DNA of 64,000 nucleotides from Paracoccus sp041927875 (GTDB lineage Bacteria > Pseudomonadota > Alphaproteobacteria > Rhodobacterales > Rhodobacteraceae): assembly GCF_041927875.1 (NCBI RefSeq), contig NZ_JBHFHN010000001.1; one strand, given 5' to 3'. Of the stretch, positions 18,001 through 26,718 are shown one piece after another. The notes under the pieces were generated by a model. That model searched no databases. It was not told the DNA's origin and was given only the letters and a program-made list of their open reading frames with translations. Every line of letters starts with the position of its first letter. Positions within the stretch are counted from its first letter, which is position 1. The position numbers and the translations under genes were made by a program.

Positions 18001-18541
18001 CCTGACCGAGGTGACGGCGGCTGCGGCGCATGGCCCCTTGGTCGCCAAGATGGCCGGCACCGTCTCGGCCCGGCAGGAACGCAAATCGGCCAAGGGCAAC
18101 CGCTATGCCTTTGTCGCCTTGTCCGATCCGACCGGGCTTTATGAGGTCACGGTTTTCTCTGAAACGCTTGAGGCCACGCGCGAGCATCTGGACCCCGGCA
18201 GCGCCGTGGTGCTGACCGTCGAGGCGACGATGGAGGCCGAGACGCTGAAGCTGCTGGCGCGCGGCGCGCAGCCGCTGGCCGAGGTGATCGCCGATGCCGG
18301 CCCGAACGCGCTGCGGGTTGAGGTGGCGACGACCGAGGGCGTGGCGGGCATCGTGATGGCCTTGGCCCATGCCGATGCGCTGCATCCGGGCGCGCGCAAA
18401 CGCACCGCGCTGCGCTTTGGGGTGCGTGATCCGGCGGGCCGCCTGATCGAGATCGACAGCGGCGTCAGCGCCCCGGTGATCCCCAACCTGAAAGCCATGC
18501 TGCGCGCCCAGGCCGGTGTGGTCCAGGTCGATGAGGTCTAG
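15032..18541 (+). CDS. dnaE: DNA polymerase III alpha subunit
   Basis: DnaE is the replicative polymerase. The 1169-residue product has an N-terminal PHP domain (LRVHTEYSLLEGA), the palm with GPGRGSGAGSLVAY and the catalytic aspartates Asp406 and Asp408 in PDFDIDF, a third carboxylate Asp562 (KFDFLGLKTLT), the fingers, a helix-hairpin-helix region and a C-terminal OB fold (about 1000-1085). Length and order fit replicative DnaE1, not the shorter error-prone DnaE2. The start MSQIAAPRFIHLRVHTEYS is conserved. purQ follows by 157 bp. Confidence 0.97.
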   Translation: MSQIAAPRFIHLRVHTEYSLLEGAVPVKKLVKMCAESGMPAVAVTDSNALFAALEFSTIAKAEGVQPIVGIQIALAYDPAPQGERPRPPASLVLLAQDKAGYANLMKLGSKLFLDPAGLEPQVSLDDLAAHAEGLICLTGGADGPLGRLLQAGQDMRARALAERLAAIYPTRLYVELQRHPGEGGVLMAAERLTEPGLVEIAYALNLPLVATNDVHFPKPDMYEAHDALLCIRDGAYVDQSAPRRQLTPQHYLKSPAEMAALFADLPEAVENTVEIARRCAFAVPKHAPILPRFAENEVEELRRQAREGLAARLAVIPHAAPVEDYEKRLAFEIGIIEQMGFPGYFLIVADFIKWAKAQGIPVGPGRGSGAGSLVAYALTITDLDPLRYSLLFERFLNPERVSMPDFDIDFCMDRRGEVIHYVQEKYGRDKVGQIITFGALLSKAAVRDVGRVLQMSYGQVDRLSKMIPVEGVKPVSITKALADEPRLREAATAEPVVQRLLDYAAQIEGLLRNASTHAAGVVIGDRPLDHLVPLYQDPRSDMPATQFNMKWVESAGLVKFDFLGLKTLTVIQNAIDLIRGGGRHLHEAADGRTLYTPAAGAMDDIGHIPLDDAATYDLYARAQTVAVFQVESAGMMDALRRMKPTCIEDIVALVALYRPGPMENIPTYCEVKNGLRAIEPLHPTIDHILAETQGIIVYQEQVMQIAQVMAGYSLGGADLLRRAMGKKIAEEMAKERPKFIQGCTETHGIDPKKSGEVFDLLEKFANYGFNKSHAAAYAVVSYQTGWLKANHPVEFMAAVMNCDIDLTDKLAVYKREADRMGIATVPPCVNRSLATFSVADGKIVYALGALKNVGVDAMRLIVQARGERPFADLHDFARRCDLKRIGKRPLEMLARAGAFDALEGNRKRVIDSLDGLVGWSAAVAEQAGSAQVSLFGASGDDLPPPRLARCPDWMPAERMAEEHRAVGFYLTGHPLEDDLAALRRKKVMTLTEVTAAAAHGPLVAKMAGTVSARQERKSAKGNRYAFVALSDPTGLYEVTVFSETLEATREHLDPGSAVVLTVEATMEAETLKLLARGAQPLAEVIADAGPNALRVEVATTEGVAGIVMALAHADALHPGARKRTALRFGVRDPAGRLIEIDSGVSAPVIPNLKAMLRAQAGVVQVDEV

Positions 18542-18698
18542 GCCAGGGCGACCCGGTCCTGCCGCGGCGTGCCACCGCGTCCCGCGCCGGCGCGCACATC
18601 TGCCGCCAAGCCCGCTTTCGCCCTGCCGCGCAATCGGCTAGGAGGGGGCCAGCACATCCGTCGCGCGGCCCGTCAGCCGCCCCCATGGGAGTTTCGCC

Positions 18699-19379
18699 AT
18701 GCCCGCCACCCTGAAAGCCGCCGTCATCACCTTTCCCGGTTCCAACTGCGACCGCGATCTGGCGCAGGCCCTGCGCCTGGCCGGGGCCGAGGTGACGCGG
18801 GTCTGGCACAAGGATACCGACCTGCCCACGGGCACCGATCTGGTGGCGGTGCCGGGCGGCTTTTCCTATGGCGATTACCTGCGTTGCGGCGCGATTGCCG
18901 CGCGCTCGCCCATCGCGGCGGCGGTCAGCGCCCATGCCGGGCGCGGCGGCATGGTTCTGGGCATCTGCAACGGCTTTCAGGTGCTGACCGAACTGGGCCT
19001 GCTGCCCGGCGCGCTGATGCGCAACGCGGGCCTGACCTTCCTGTGCCGCCCCGAGGCGCTGATCGTCGAGGCGACCGACAGCCCGTTCACCGCAGGGTAC
19101 AGCGTGGGTCAGCGCGTGACCTTTCCGATTGCCCATCACGACGGCAATTTCACCATCGATGCCGAGGGCCTGGCCCGGATCGAGGGCGAGGGGCGCGTGG
19201 CCTTCCGCTATGCCACCAATCCCAACGGCTCGGCCGCCAGCATCGCCGGTGTGCTGAGCGCGAACCGCCGGGTGCTGGGCCTGATGCCGCATCCCGAACG
19301 GGTGGTCGAGGCCGCGCATGGCAATACCGACGGCCGGGCGATGTTCGACGCCGTTGCTGGCGCGCTGGCGACCGCCTGA
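18699..19379 (+). CDS. purQ: phosphoribosylformylglycinamidine synthase subunit PurQ (glutaminase)
   Basis: PurQ is the glutamine amidotransferase part of FGAM synthase in de novo purine synthesis; it passes ammonia to PurL with PurS. The 226-residue protein shows the nucleophile Cys90 in LGICNGFQ and the His-Glu of PHPERVVE near 206. GGFSYGDYLRCG is the family signature. The usual partner purS is not upstream here; dnaE is. The start ATG at 18699 follows a GGGAG-like ribosome site. Confidence 0.96.
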   Translation: MPATLKAAVITFPGSNCDRDLAQALRLAGAEVTRVWHKDTDLPTGTDLVAVPGGFSYGDYLRCGAIAARSPIAAAVSAHAGRGGMVLGICNGFQVLTELGLLPGALMRNAGLTFLCRPEALIVEATDSPFTAGYSVGQRVTFPIAHHDGNFTIDAEGLARIEGEGRVAFRYATNPNGSAASIAGVLSANRRVLGLMPHPERVVEAAHGNTDGRAMFDAVAGALATA

Positions 19380-19478
19380 GCCGGGCTGCTTGTGGCGGCG
19401 GCCGCAAGCGCCTATCTTTGGCCCCTGCTGTCCCGGCCCGCGTGCCGGGGCGGGACGTGATGCGAAAAGCCGGACCGC

Positions 19479-21644
19479 GTGAACCAGAACCAAAGCACTG
19501 CACCGCGTGACCCAAGCGCTGCCGATCCGGCGGCTGAACCGGCTGGCGCTGCGGTAATCGACGCCGCGCCCGAGACCCCCGCGCCCCAAACCGCCGCGGC
19601 CGAGACCGCCGCTGATGCCGTCCCGCAGCCCGATCCCGCGCCGCCCCAGCCGATGCCCCCCTCGGCAACCCCGGCGGCCAGCTTGCGCAGCCCGTGGTGG
19701 TTGCGCATCACCGTGGTCTTGATCCTGTGCCTGGCCGGGCTGGTGTTCTGGATGACGAATGTCTGGCTGTCGGACCGCTTCACCGAGACGACGCGGGTGC
19801 GGTCGGAACTGCGCGGCACGCTGTATTCGGGCAATATCATGTCGGAATTGCAGCGCACGGCGGTGGTGCCTTTGCTGCTGGCGCGCGACCCGGCGATGAT
19901 TTCCAACCTGTCGCTGAACGATTTCACCCAGACCTCGGCGCGGCTGATCTCGGCGCAGAAGGACATCGGGGCGGCGTCGATCCGGCTTCTGGATGCCTCG
20001 GGGCGGGTGGTGGCAGCGACCGACCGGGCGCTGATCGGCACCAATTATGTGCAACAGCCCTTCTTCGTCGAGGCGATGCGCGGCCGCGACACGGTGTTCA
20101 CCGTCTCGCCCGGCGAACACGGCGGCAATGATTATACCTATTCGCGCGCCGTGCTGGCCGATGGCAAGGCGGTCGGCGTGATCGTGGTGGGGGCCGATCT
20201 GTCGCGGCTGGAACGCGGCTGGGCGGGGATTTCGGATGCCGTCGCGGTGCTGGACAGCGAGGGCACGATCATCCTGGCCACCGAGGCCCGCTGGCGCGGC
20301 CTGACGCTGGAGGAGGCACTGGCCGTGCGCGATGCGCCCTCGGCCATCGAGCGGGCGTTTCAGCTGACCGGCGACTGGTCCATCGCGCCGCCCGACGCCT
20401 ATCTGAAGGGCAAGGCGGTGATGCAGACCGAAACCCGCATCCCGTTCCGCGGCTGGCGGATGCTGACATTCACCAGCTACGATTCCGTGCGCGAGCGGGT
20501 GAATGCGGTGCTGGCGCTGGAAATCATGGCCTTTGCCATCCTGCTGGCGGCGGCCTTTTACGTGCTGTCGCGCCGCGCGCGCGAACAATCGGCGGCCTAT
20601 CTGAAGGAATCGGTCGAATTGCGCGCCCTGAACCAGCGTCTGCGGCGCGAGATCGCGGCGCGCGAGCGGATGCAGAAGGATCTGGCGGTGGCCGAACAGA
20701 CGCTGGCGCAGTCATCGAAACTGGCGGCCTTGGGCGAGATGTCGGCCAGCGTCAGCCATGAGCTGAACCAGCCGCTTGCCGCGATGAAAACCTATCTGGC
20801 TGGGGCGCGGCTTCTGCTTCAGCGCGACCGCCCGGCCGAGGCTTTGTCGTCATTCCAGCGCATCGACGATCTGCTGGACCGGATGGGGGCGATCACGCGC
20901 CAGTTGAAATCCTTTGCGCGCAAGGGCGGCGAGGCGGTCGAGCCGGTGGACCTGCGCCATGCCTTGTCCTCGGCCCTGGCGATGATGGAGCCGCAGTTGC
21001 GCGCCCGGCGGGTGCGCATCGACCGCAGCCTGCCGCGCCGGGCGGTGATGGTGATGGCCGACCGGGTGCGTCTGGAACAGGTGATGATCAACCTGATCCG
21101 CAACGCGCTGGATGCCACGCGCGGGCGTGAGGATGCGCGGATCGAACTGGTGGTCAGCGCCGGTCACGCCGCCGATGGCACGCCCGCCAGCCTGCGCGTC
21201 ACCGACAACGGCCCAGGCATCAGCGATCTGGACAAGCTGTTCGAGCCCTTCTGGACGACCAAGAAACCGGGTGAGGGGACGGGCCTTGGGCTGGCCATCT
21301 CATCGGGGATCATGGCTGATCTGGGGGGGCGGCTGACGGCGCGCAATCCCGATGGCGGCGGGGCCGAGTTCCTGATGCTGCTGCCGGTGCAGGGCGGCCC
21401 GCCGCTGACCGAGATCGGGGTGGCGGACCCCGCCGATGGTGCCGACGGTTCACGCCCGGCGCGCGAAAGCGTGACTGGCGGGGCGGGGTCGGCGGCGGCT
21501 ACACCCGCCGACGGCACGGCGCCCGCCGACCCGCCCGCTGCGAATGAGCGGTTGCAGGATCGCGCGCCGGATGGAATGGATGCAAGGGGCGCTGCCCCGG
21601 TCGGCGCGGGCTTCTCCGCGCCCGCCGGCCCGGCCGGCGCCTGA
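19479..21644 (+). CDS. dctB: C4-dicarboxylate sensor histidine kinase DctB
   Basis: DctB senses periplasmic C4-dicarboxylates. The 721-residue protein has a Pro/Ala-rich cytoplasmic N-terminus (about 1-65), a membrane segment (about 72-92), a double-PAS periplasmic sensor (about 95-345), a second membrane segment (about 347-365), a coiled-coil linker, the H-box with His427 (SVSHELNQPLAAM) and an HATPase domain (NLIRNALDAT, DNGPGI, GTGLGLAIS). It starts with GTG. The roughly 85 residues after the ATPase domain are Ala/Pro/Gly-rich and probably disordered; long tails at both ends are unusual. dctD starts 17 bp after its stop. Confidence 0.93.
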   Translation: MNQNQSTAPRDPSAADPAAEPAGAAVIDAAPETPAPQTAAAETAADAVPQPDPAPPQPMPPSATPAASLRSPWWLRITVVLILCLAGLVFWMTNVWLSDRFTETTRVRSELRGTLYSGNIMSELQRTAVVPLLLARDPAMISNLSLNDFTQTSARLISAQKDIGAASIRLLDASGRVVAATDRALIGTNYVQQPFFVEAMRGRDTVFTVSPGEHGGNDYTYSRAVLADGKAVGVIVVGADLSRLERGWAGISDAVAVLDSEGTIILATEARWRGLTLEEALAVRDAPSAIERAFQLTGDWSIAPPDAYLKGKAVMQTETRIPFRGWRMLTFTSYDSVRERVNAVLALEIMAFAILLAAAFYVLSRRAREQSAAYLKESVELRALNQRLRREIAARERMQKDLAVAEQTLAQSSKLAALGEMSASVSHELNQPLAAMKTYLAGARLLLQRDRPAEALSSFQRIDDLLDRMGAITRQLKSFARKGGEAVEPVDLRHALSSALAMMEPQLRARRVRIDRSLPRRAVMVMADRVRLEQVMINLIRNALDATRGREDARIELVVSAGHAADGTPASLRVTDNGPGISDLDKLFEPFWTTKKPGEGTGLGLAISSGIMADLGGRLTARNPDGGGAEFLMLLPVQGGPPLTEIGVADPADGADGSRPARESVTGGAGSAAATPADGTAPADPPAANERLQDRAPDGMDARGAAPVGAGFSAPAGPAGA

Positions 21645-21660
21645 CGGAAGGAGGCAGGCC

Positions 21661-22992
21661 ATGGCCCGCATGATGAAGATCGCCATCGTCGATGACGAAG
21701 ACGACATGCGCGAATCGATCAGCCAGTGGCTGACGCTGTCGGGATATGATTGCGAAACCTATGGCAGTGCTGAGGACGCGCTGAAGGTGATCGGCCCGGA
21801 CTGGCCGGGCATCGTCATCTCTGACATCCGCATGCCGGGGATGGATGGCATGGCTTTCCTCAAGCGGCTGATGGGGCAGGACAGCGGCCTGCCGGTGATC
21901 CTGATCACCGGCCATGGCGATGTGCCGATGGCGGTCGAGGCGATGCGTCTGGGGGCCATGGATTTCATGGAAAAGCCCTTCAACCCCGACCGCATGACCG
22001 ATCTGGCCAAACGCGCCACCCAGGCGCGCCGCATGACGCTGGACAACCGCGCGCTGCGCCGCGATCTGGCCGAGGGCGCGCAGGTGATGGGCAAGCTGAT
22101 CGGCACCTCGCCGGTGATGGAGCGGCTGCGCGAGGATATCCTTGATCTGGGCCAGGCCGACGGCCATGTGCTGATCGACGGCGAAACCGGCACCGGCAAG
22201 ACGCTGGTGGCCCACGCCCTGCACGCGGTCGGCCCGCGCGCGGCGCGCAAGTTCGTCGTGGCATCCTGCGCCGCCTGGGCCGAGGACGCCTTGGCCCTGC
22301 GCCTGTTCGGCCCGGTCGAGGACGGCGCGACCCTGCCCCTGGTCGAGGAAGCGCGCGGCGGAACGCTGTGTCTTGAGGATATCGACAGCCTGGGCGAGGG
22401 GCTTCAGGCCCGCCTGCTGGCCTTCATCAACGATCAGGGCAGCCCCGCCGAGACCCGGATCATCGCGATTTCCAACGCGCGGGGCGAGGGGCGGCGGGTC
22501 GAGGACGCGCTGCGCCCCGATCTGTTCTATCGTCTGGCCGCGCTGAAGATCACCGTGCCGCCGCTGCGGTCGCGCGGCGAGGACATCCTGACCCTGTTCA
22601 CCCGGATGTCCGAACAATTCGCCGAAGAATACGGCTGCGACGCCCCCGAGGTGACGGCGCAAGAGGCCGCGCAGCTGTTGCAGGCCCCCTGGCCGGGCAA
22701 TGTGCGCCAGTTGATCAATGTCGCCGAACGCGCGGTCTTGCAGAACCGTCGCGGGTCGGGGTCGATCGCCAGCCTGTTGATGGCCGATAGCGAGGAAACC
22801 GGCCAGGCGATGACCACCGAGGGCAAGCCACTGAAGGAATATGTCGAAAGTTTCGAAAAGATGCTGATCGACAATACCATGCGCCGCCACAAGGGTAGCA
22901 TCACTGCGGTGATGGATGAATTGTGCCTGCCGCGCCGCACCCTGAACGAGAAAATGGCGAAATACGGGCTGAGCCGGGGCGATTATCTGTAA
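21661..22992 (+). CDS. dctD: DctD-type response regulator lacking the GAFTGA loop
   Basis: This is the partner regulator of DctB (443 residues). The receiver has Asp55 (ISDIRMPGMDG) and a Lys in EKPF. An AAA+ domain follows, with Walker A GETGTGKT at 174-181, a sensor/arginine region DLFYRL, and a C-terminal Fis-type helix-turn-helix (about 405-440). The loop that in family members holds GAFTGA and contacts sigma-54 is replaced by a shorter stretch starting FGPVEDGATLP at residue 216. The Walker B reads CLEDI where LFLDEI is usual. It may therefore act without sigma-54. The ATG at 21661 follows the strong site GGAAGGAGG. Confidence 0.9.
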   Translation: MARMMKIAIVDDEDDMRESISQWLTLSGYDCETYGSAEDALKVIGPDWPGIVISDIRMPGMDGMAFLKRLMGQDSGLPVILITGHGDVPMAVEAMRLGAMDFMEKPFNPDRMTDLAKRATQARRMTLDNRALRRDLAEGAQVMGKLIGTSPVMERLREDILDLGQADGHVLIDGETGTGKTLVAHALHAVGPRAARKFVVASCAAWAEDALALRLFGPVEDGATLPLVEEARGGTLCLEDIDSLGEGLQARLLAFINDQGSPAETRIIAISNARGEGRRVEDALRPDLFYRLAALKITVPPLRSRGEDILTLFTRMSEQFAEEYGCDAPEVTAQEAAQLLQAPWPGNVRQLINVAERAVLQNRRGSGSIASLLMADSEETGQAMTTEGKPLKEYVESFEKMLIDNTMRRHKGSITAVMDELCLPRRTLNEKMAKYGLSRGDYL

Positions 22993-23477
22993 GCGGCCGA
23001 TACGCGGGGCCGACACGCTGCGGTTGTGCGGGCGAGGGTGTCAGGGCAGAACCCCATTGTCTTTTGCTGTCTTTCCCCGCTAATGTCGCCCCATGATCCG
23101 GGTTGCGCCTGCTGCGCGCCGGGATCCGCCCTATTCGCGGCGCCGTCGCGGCCCATCGGGACCGCAGGCTGCGCTTGGAATTGGCCGCAAGGCCGAAGAC
23201 CTGCCCGCCCGGCCTCGCCGGTTCGGGTTTTAGCTTGGGCGCCGCCGATCGCACAGAACGGCGCGCGTCTGGAATGGAAACGTGATGCAACAGCTTGTCG
23301 TTCGGCAGGGTCAGGGGCACGGCAGACTGGCCGTCATGCCCCCCGACATGCGCCGCGACATGTTCCATGACATGCCCCGTGAACGGGCAGGCTGGCCCAT
23401 CGACACAATCGAACATGCCCCAACCCGCGATCCGGCCTGGCCGGGGTCGCGGGCGCGCGCATGTGAAAAGAGCTTGA
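22993..23477 (+). other. 485-bp gene-free leader upstream of rne
   Basis: No convincing gene lies between dctD and rne. The stretch is G+C-rich but has weaker codon bias than its neighbours. It probably holds the rne promoter and a long 5' leader; long leaders are the site of autoregulation in E. coli rne. At 23345-23380 three GACATG copies recur at exact 12-nt spacing. Confidence 0.55.
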
Positions 23478-26420
23478 ATGACAAAGAAAATGCTGATCGA
23501 CGCCACCCACGCGGAGGAAACCCGCGTCGTGGTGGTGGATGGGAACAAGGTCGAGGAGTTTGACTTTGAAACTGCCAGCAAGCGCCAGCTTGCCGGCAAT
23601 ATCTACTTGGCCAAGGTGACGCGGGTCGAACCCTCGTTGCAGGCAGCCTTTGTGGATTACGGCGGCAACCGCCACGGCTTTCTGGCCTTCGCCGAAATCC
23701 ATCCCGATTATTACCAGATCCCCGTGGCCGACCGTCTGGCCCTGCTTGAGGAAGAGCGCGCCTATGCCGAGGCCGAAGCCGCTGCCGAAAACGGCCGTGA
23801 GCGGGGTGAGCGCAGCGAACGCGGTGGCCGTGGCGACCGCGAAAGTGGGCGCGATGGCGACCGTGAAGGTGGGCGCGATGGTGGTCGGCGGTCGCGGTCG
23901 CGCAGCCGGTCGCGGTCGCGTAACCGCGATGAGGGTGCGGCTGAGGATGTGGCCGAGAACCTGACCGCCGACGATGTGAACGCCGAGGCCCAGACCGAGG
24001 CCCCGACCGAGGGCCAGACTGAAGCGACCACCGACGCCGCCACTGATGCCGCGCCGCAGACCGGCCTGATCGCCGCAGCCGCCGAAGTCGTGGCCGAGGC
24101 GGAAGCCGAATCCACCCCCGAAGCGGCGGACGACGAACCGCGCGCGCCGCGTCCGCCGATGGCCGCCCGCACCGAGGGCAGCGATGCCGTCACCCATAGC
24201 GACGACATCCCGGGCATGGGCCTGCGTGACCTGTCCGAGGGCGAGGACGACGCCCCCTATGTGGCCGCCGACCATGCCACCGATACCGACGACAGCATCG
24301 AATCGGTCGCTGACGAGGACGTGGCCGAGGAAATCAGCGCACCCCGCCGCCCGCGCCCGCGCCGCTACAAGATCCAGGAGGTCATCAAGGTCCGCCAGAT
24401 CATGCTGGTGCAGGTGGTCAAGGAAGAGCGCGGCAACAAGGGTGCGGCGCTGACCACCTATCTGTCGCTGGCCGGGCGCTATTGCGTGCTGATGCCGAAC
24501 ACCGCGCGCGGTGGCGGGATCTCGCGCAAGATCACCAATGCCGCTGACCGCAAGAAGCTGAAGGAAATCGCCGGTGAGCTGGAGGTGCCGCAGGGCGCCG
24601 GCCTGATCATCCGCACCGCCGGATCGCAGCGCACTCGCACCGAGATTCGCCGTGACTACGAATATCTGATGCGGCTGTGGGAACAGGTGCGCGACCTGAC
24701 CATGCGCTCGATCGCGCCGGCCCCGATCTATGAGGAAGGCGATCTGATCAAGCGGTCGATCCGCGATCTGTATAGCAAGGACATCGACGAGGTTCTGGTC
24801 GAGGGTGAGCGCGGCTATCGCGCCGCCAAGGACTTCATGAAGATGATCATGCCGTCCCACGCCAAGAACGTGAAACATTACGCCGAGGCGCTGCCCCTGT
24901 TCGCGCGCTTCCAGGTGGAAAGCTATCTGGGCGCGATGTTCAACCCGGTCGTGCAGCTGAAATCCGGCGGCTATATCGTCATCGGCGTGACCGAGGCGCT
25001 GGTGGCCATCGACGTCAACAGCGGCCGCGCGACCAAGGAAGGCAGCATCGAGGATACCGCCTTCAAGACCAACTGCGAGGCCGCCGACGAAATCGCCCGC
25101 CAGTTGCGCCTGCGCGACCTGGCCGGCTTGATCGTCATCGACTTCATCGACATGGAAGAGCGGAAAAACAACGCCGCCGTCGAAAAGCGTCTGAAAGAAC
25201 GGCTGAAAACCGACCGCGCCCGCATTCAGGTGGGCCGCATCTCGGGCTTTGGCCTGCTGGAAATGTCGCGCCAGCGGCTGCGTCCGGGGATGCTGGAATC
25301 GACCACGCAGCCCTGTCCGCACTGCCATGGCACCGGGCTGATCCGGTCGGACAACTCGATGGCGCTGCAAATCCTGCGCCAGATCGAGGAAGAAGCCACC
25401 CGCCGCCGGTCGCGTGAGGTGCTGGTGCGCGTGCCGGTCGCCGTCGCCAACTATCTGATGAACGCCAAGCGCGAACATATCGCGCTGATCGAGGCGCGTT
25501 ACGGCATGTCGGTGCGGATCGAGGCTGACCCGGCGCTGATCTCGCCCGATTTCACGATGGAACGGTTCAAGACCGCGACCCGCAACGTGCCCGAAGTCAG
25601 CGCGCCGGTGGTGTCGGTCGACAGCCGTCTGATGGCGGCCATTGACGAGGAAGGCGTGGCCGAGGTCGATGAGGATGACGACGATCTGGTCAGCGCCGCT
25701 GATGAGGGCGATGACGAGGCCGATACCGGTGCCGAGAACGGTGGCGAAAACGGTGGCGAGAACGGCGATGGCGGCAAGAAACGCAAGCGCCGCCGCCGCA
25801 AGCGTCGGCGTGGCAATGGCGAGGGCGCCGAGAATGGCGGCGATGAGGCCGCAGCCCAAGACGACAGTGCGATGGCGGTGCAGGGCGATGCGCCTGAGGC
25901 GCCCGAGGTGGTGGCCGTTCCCGAAGCCGAGGTCGAGGACGAGGCCCCGGTGAAGCCCGCGCGCCGTCGTCGCCGCACCAAGGCCGAAATCGCTGCCGCC
26001 GCCGCGCCCGCCGAGGGCGAGGTTCAGGCCGCTGTGACCGACCCCGCCGTGATCGACCCCGCCGTGATCGACCCTGCCGCGCCCGAGGCCGAACCGGCCC
26101 CGAAAAAGCGGACCCGCCGCAAGCCGAAAGCTGAGGCGGAAACCGTCGCGGCACCGGTCACGGAAACCGCCGATCAGGCCCGCAGCGATCAGGCCGTGGA
26201 AGCCGAGGCGCAGGTGGCTGAACTGGTGGCCGAAGAAGCCGTTGCAGCACCTGACGAGGTGGTGCCGGATGAGCCGGTCGCGCCGCTGGCCGAGGTGACG
26301 CCCGCACCGGAACCGCAGCCAGAACCGCAGGTCGAACCTGTGGCCGAACCCAAGCCGGAACCCGAGCCGGAAGACCCGAACAAGCCCAAACGCCGGGGCT
26401 GGTGGTCGGTCGGCCGCTGA
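23478..26420 (+). CDS. rne: ribonuclease E
   Basis: RNase E is the main endoribonuclease of mRNA decay and rRNA processing. The 980-residue protein has an N-terminal S1 fold interrupted by a low-complexity insertion (about 100-293) with Arg-Gly and Arg-Ser repeats. The RNase E/G catalytic core follows, with Asp512 (AIDVNSG) and Asp555 (IVIDFIDM), then the zinc-link CPHCHG (Cys613, Cys616). The remaining 260 residues are acidic, Ala/Pro/Lys-rich and disordered, with Arg-rich patches (KKRKRRRRKRRR) suited to RNA or partner binding. A large S1 insertion is known in alphaproteobacterial RNase E. A terminator follows. Confidence 0.95.
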   Translation: MTKKMLIDATHAEETRVVVVDGNKVEEFDFETASKRQLAGNIYLAKVTRVEPSLQAAFVDYGGNRHGFLAFAEIHPDYYQIPVADRLALLEEERAYAEAEAAAENGRERGERSERGGRGDRESGRDGDREGGRDGGRRSRSRSRSRSRNRDEGAAEDVAENLTADDVNAEAQTEAPTEGQTEATTDAATDAAPQTGLIAAAAEVVAEAEAESTPEAADDEPRAPRPPMAARTEGSDAVTHSDDIPGMGLRDLSEGEDDAPYVAADHATDTDDSIESVADEDVAEEISAPRRPRPRRYKIQEVIKVRQIMLVQVVKEERGNKGAALTTYLSLAGRYCVLMPNTARGGGISRKITNAADRKKLKEIAGELEVPQGAGLIIRTAGSQRTRTEIRRDYEYLMRLWEQVRDLTMRSIAPAPIYEEGDLIKRSIRDLYSKDIDEVLVEGERGYRAAKDFMKMIMPSHAKNVKHYAEALPLFARFQVESYLGAMFNPVVQLKSGGYIVIGVTEALVAIDVNSGRATKEGSIEDTAFKTNCEAADEIARQLRLRDLAGLIVIDFIDMEERKNNAAVEKRLKERLKTDRARIQVGRISGFGLLEMSRQRLRPGMLESTTQPCPHCHGTGLIRSDNSMALQILRQIEEEATRRRSREVLVRVPVAVANYLMNAKREHIALIEARYGMSVRIEADPALISPDFTMERFKTATRNVPEVSAPVVSVDSRLMAAIDEEGVAEVDEDDDDLVSAADEGDDEADTGAENGGENGGENGDGGKKRKRRRRKRRRGNGEGAENGGDEAAAQDDSAMAVQGDAPEAPEVVAVPEAEVEDEAPVKPARRRRRTKAEIAAAAAPAEGEVQAAVTDPAVIDPAVIDPAAPEAEPAPKKRTRRKPKAEAETVAAPVTETADQARSDQAVEAEAQVAELVAEEAVAAPDEVVPDEPVAPLAEVTPAPEPQPEPQVEPVAEPKPEPEPEDPNKPKRRGWWSVGR

Positions 26421-26428
26421 CGAACAGC

Positions 26429-26459
26429 AAAAAGGGCGCCACACGGGGCGCCCTTTTTC
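26429..26459 (+). terminator. rne terminator
   Basis: A 10-bp stem AAAGGGCGCC/GGCGCCCTTT is followed by TTTTT, starting within 12 bp of the rne stop. The A-run on the other side could let it also act on the minus strand. Confidence 0.88.
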
Positions 26460-26718
26460 GATTGGGGTCGGGTGAAGTGGCGCGATGATCGCGGATACCC
26501 TCATTCGGCAAAAGACATGTAGATCAATGCGATGCGACGGGGTCAGGCGTGTCTGCTACCAGTCAGACTAGGGCAGGCGCCGTGTTCCGCCTTTCAAGTC
26601 GGTGCGGCGGGGCGCGACCGGGTATCTGCCTTTCCGGGCTGGTCAGCCCCCCGCGTTTCGCCCTTGAATGCGGCGCGTCGCGCGGGCGCCTCTGCCAGCC
26701 CGTCTGGCCCGGCAGCCC
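26460..26718. other. intergenic stretch between convergent rne and yceD
   Basis: About 260 bp without a supportable gene. I looked for rpmF (ribosomal protein L32), which commonly follows yceD, and did not find it on either strand. Confidence 0.5.

Noticed and set aside
15935..18385. Very long open frame antisense to dnaE (over 800 codons)
   Set aside because: It is rich in His, Gln, Arg and Gly with no recognisable domain; dnaE on the other strand is certain. Such frames arise because high-GC codon bias removes stops from the antisense.
23334..26504. Long open frame antisense to rne (over 1000 codons)
   Set aside because: Gly/Leu/Arg/His-rich shadow of the rne frame with no domain.
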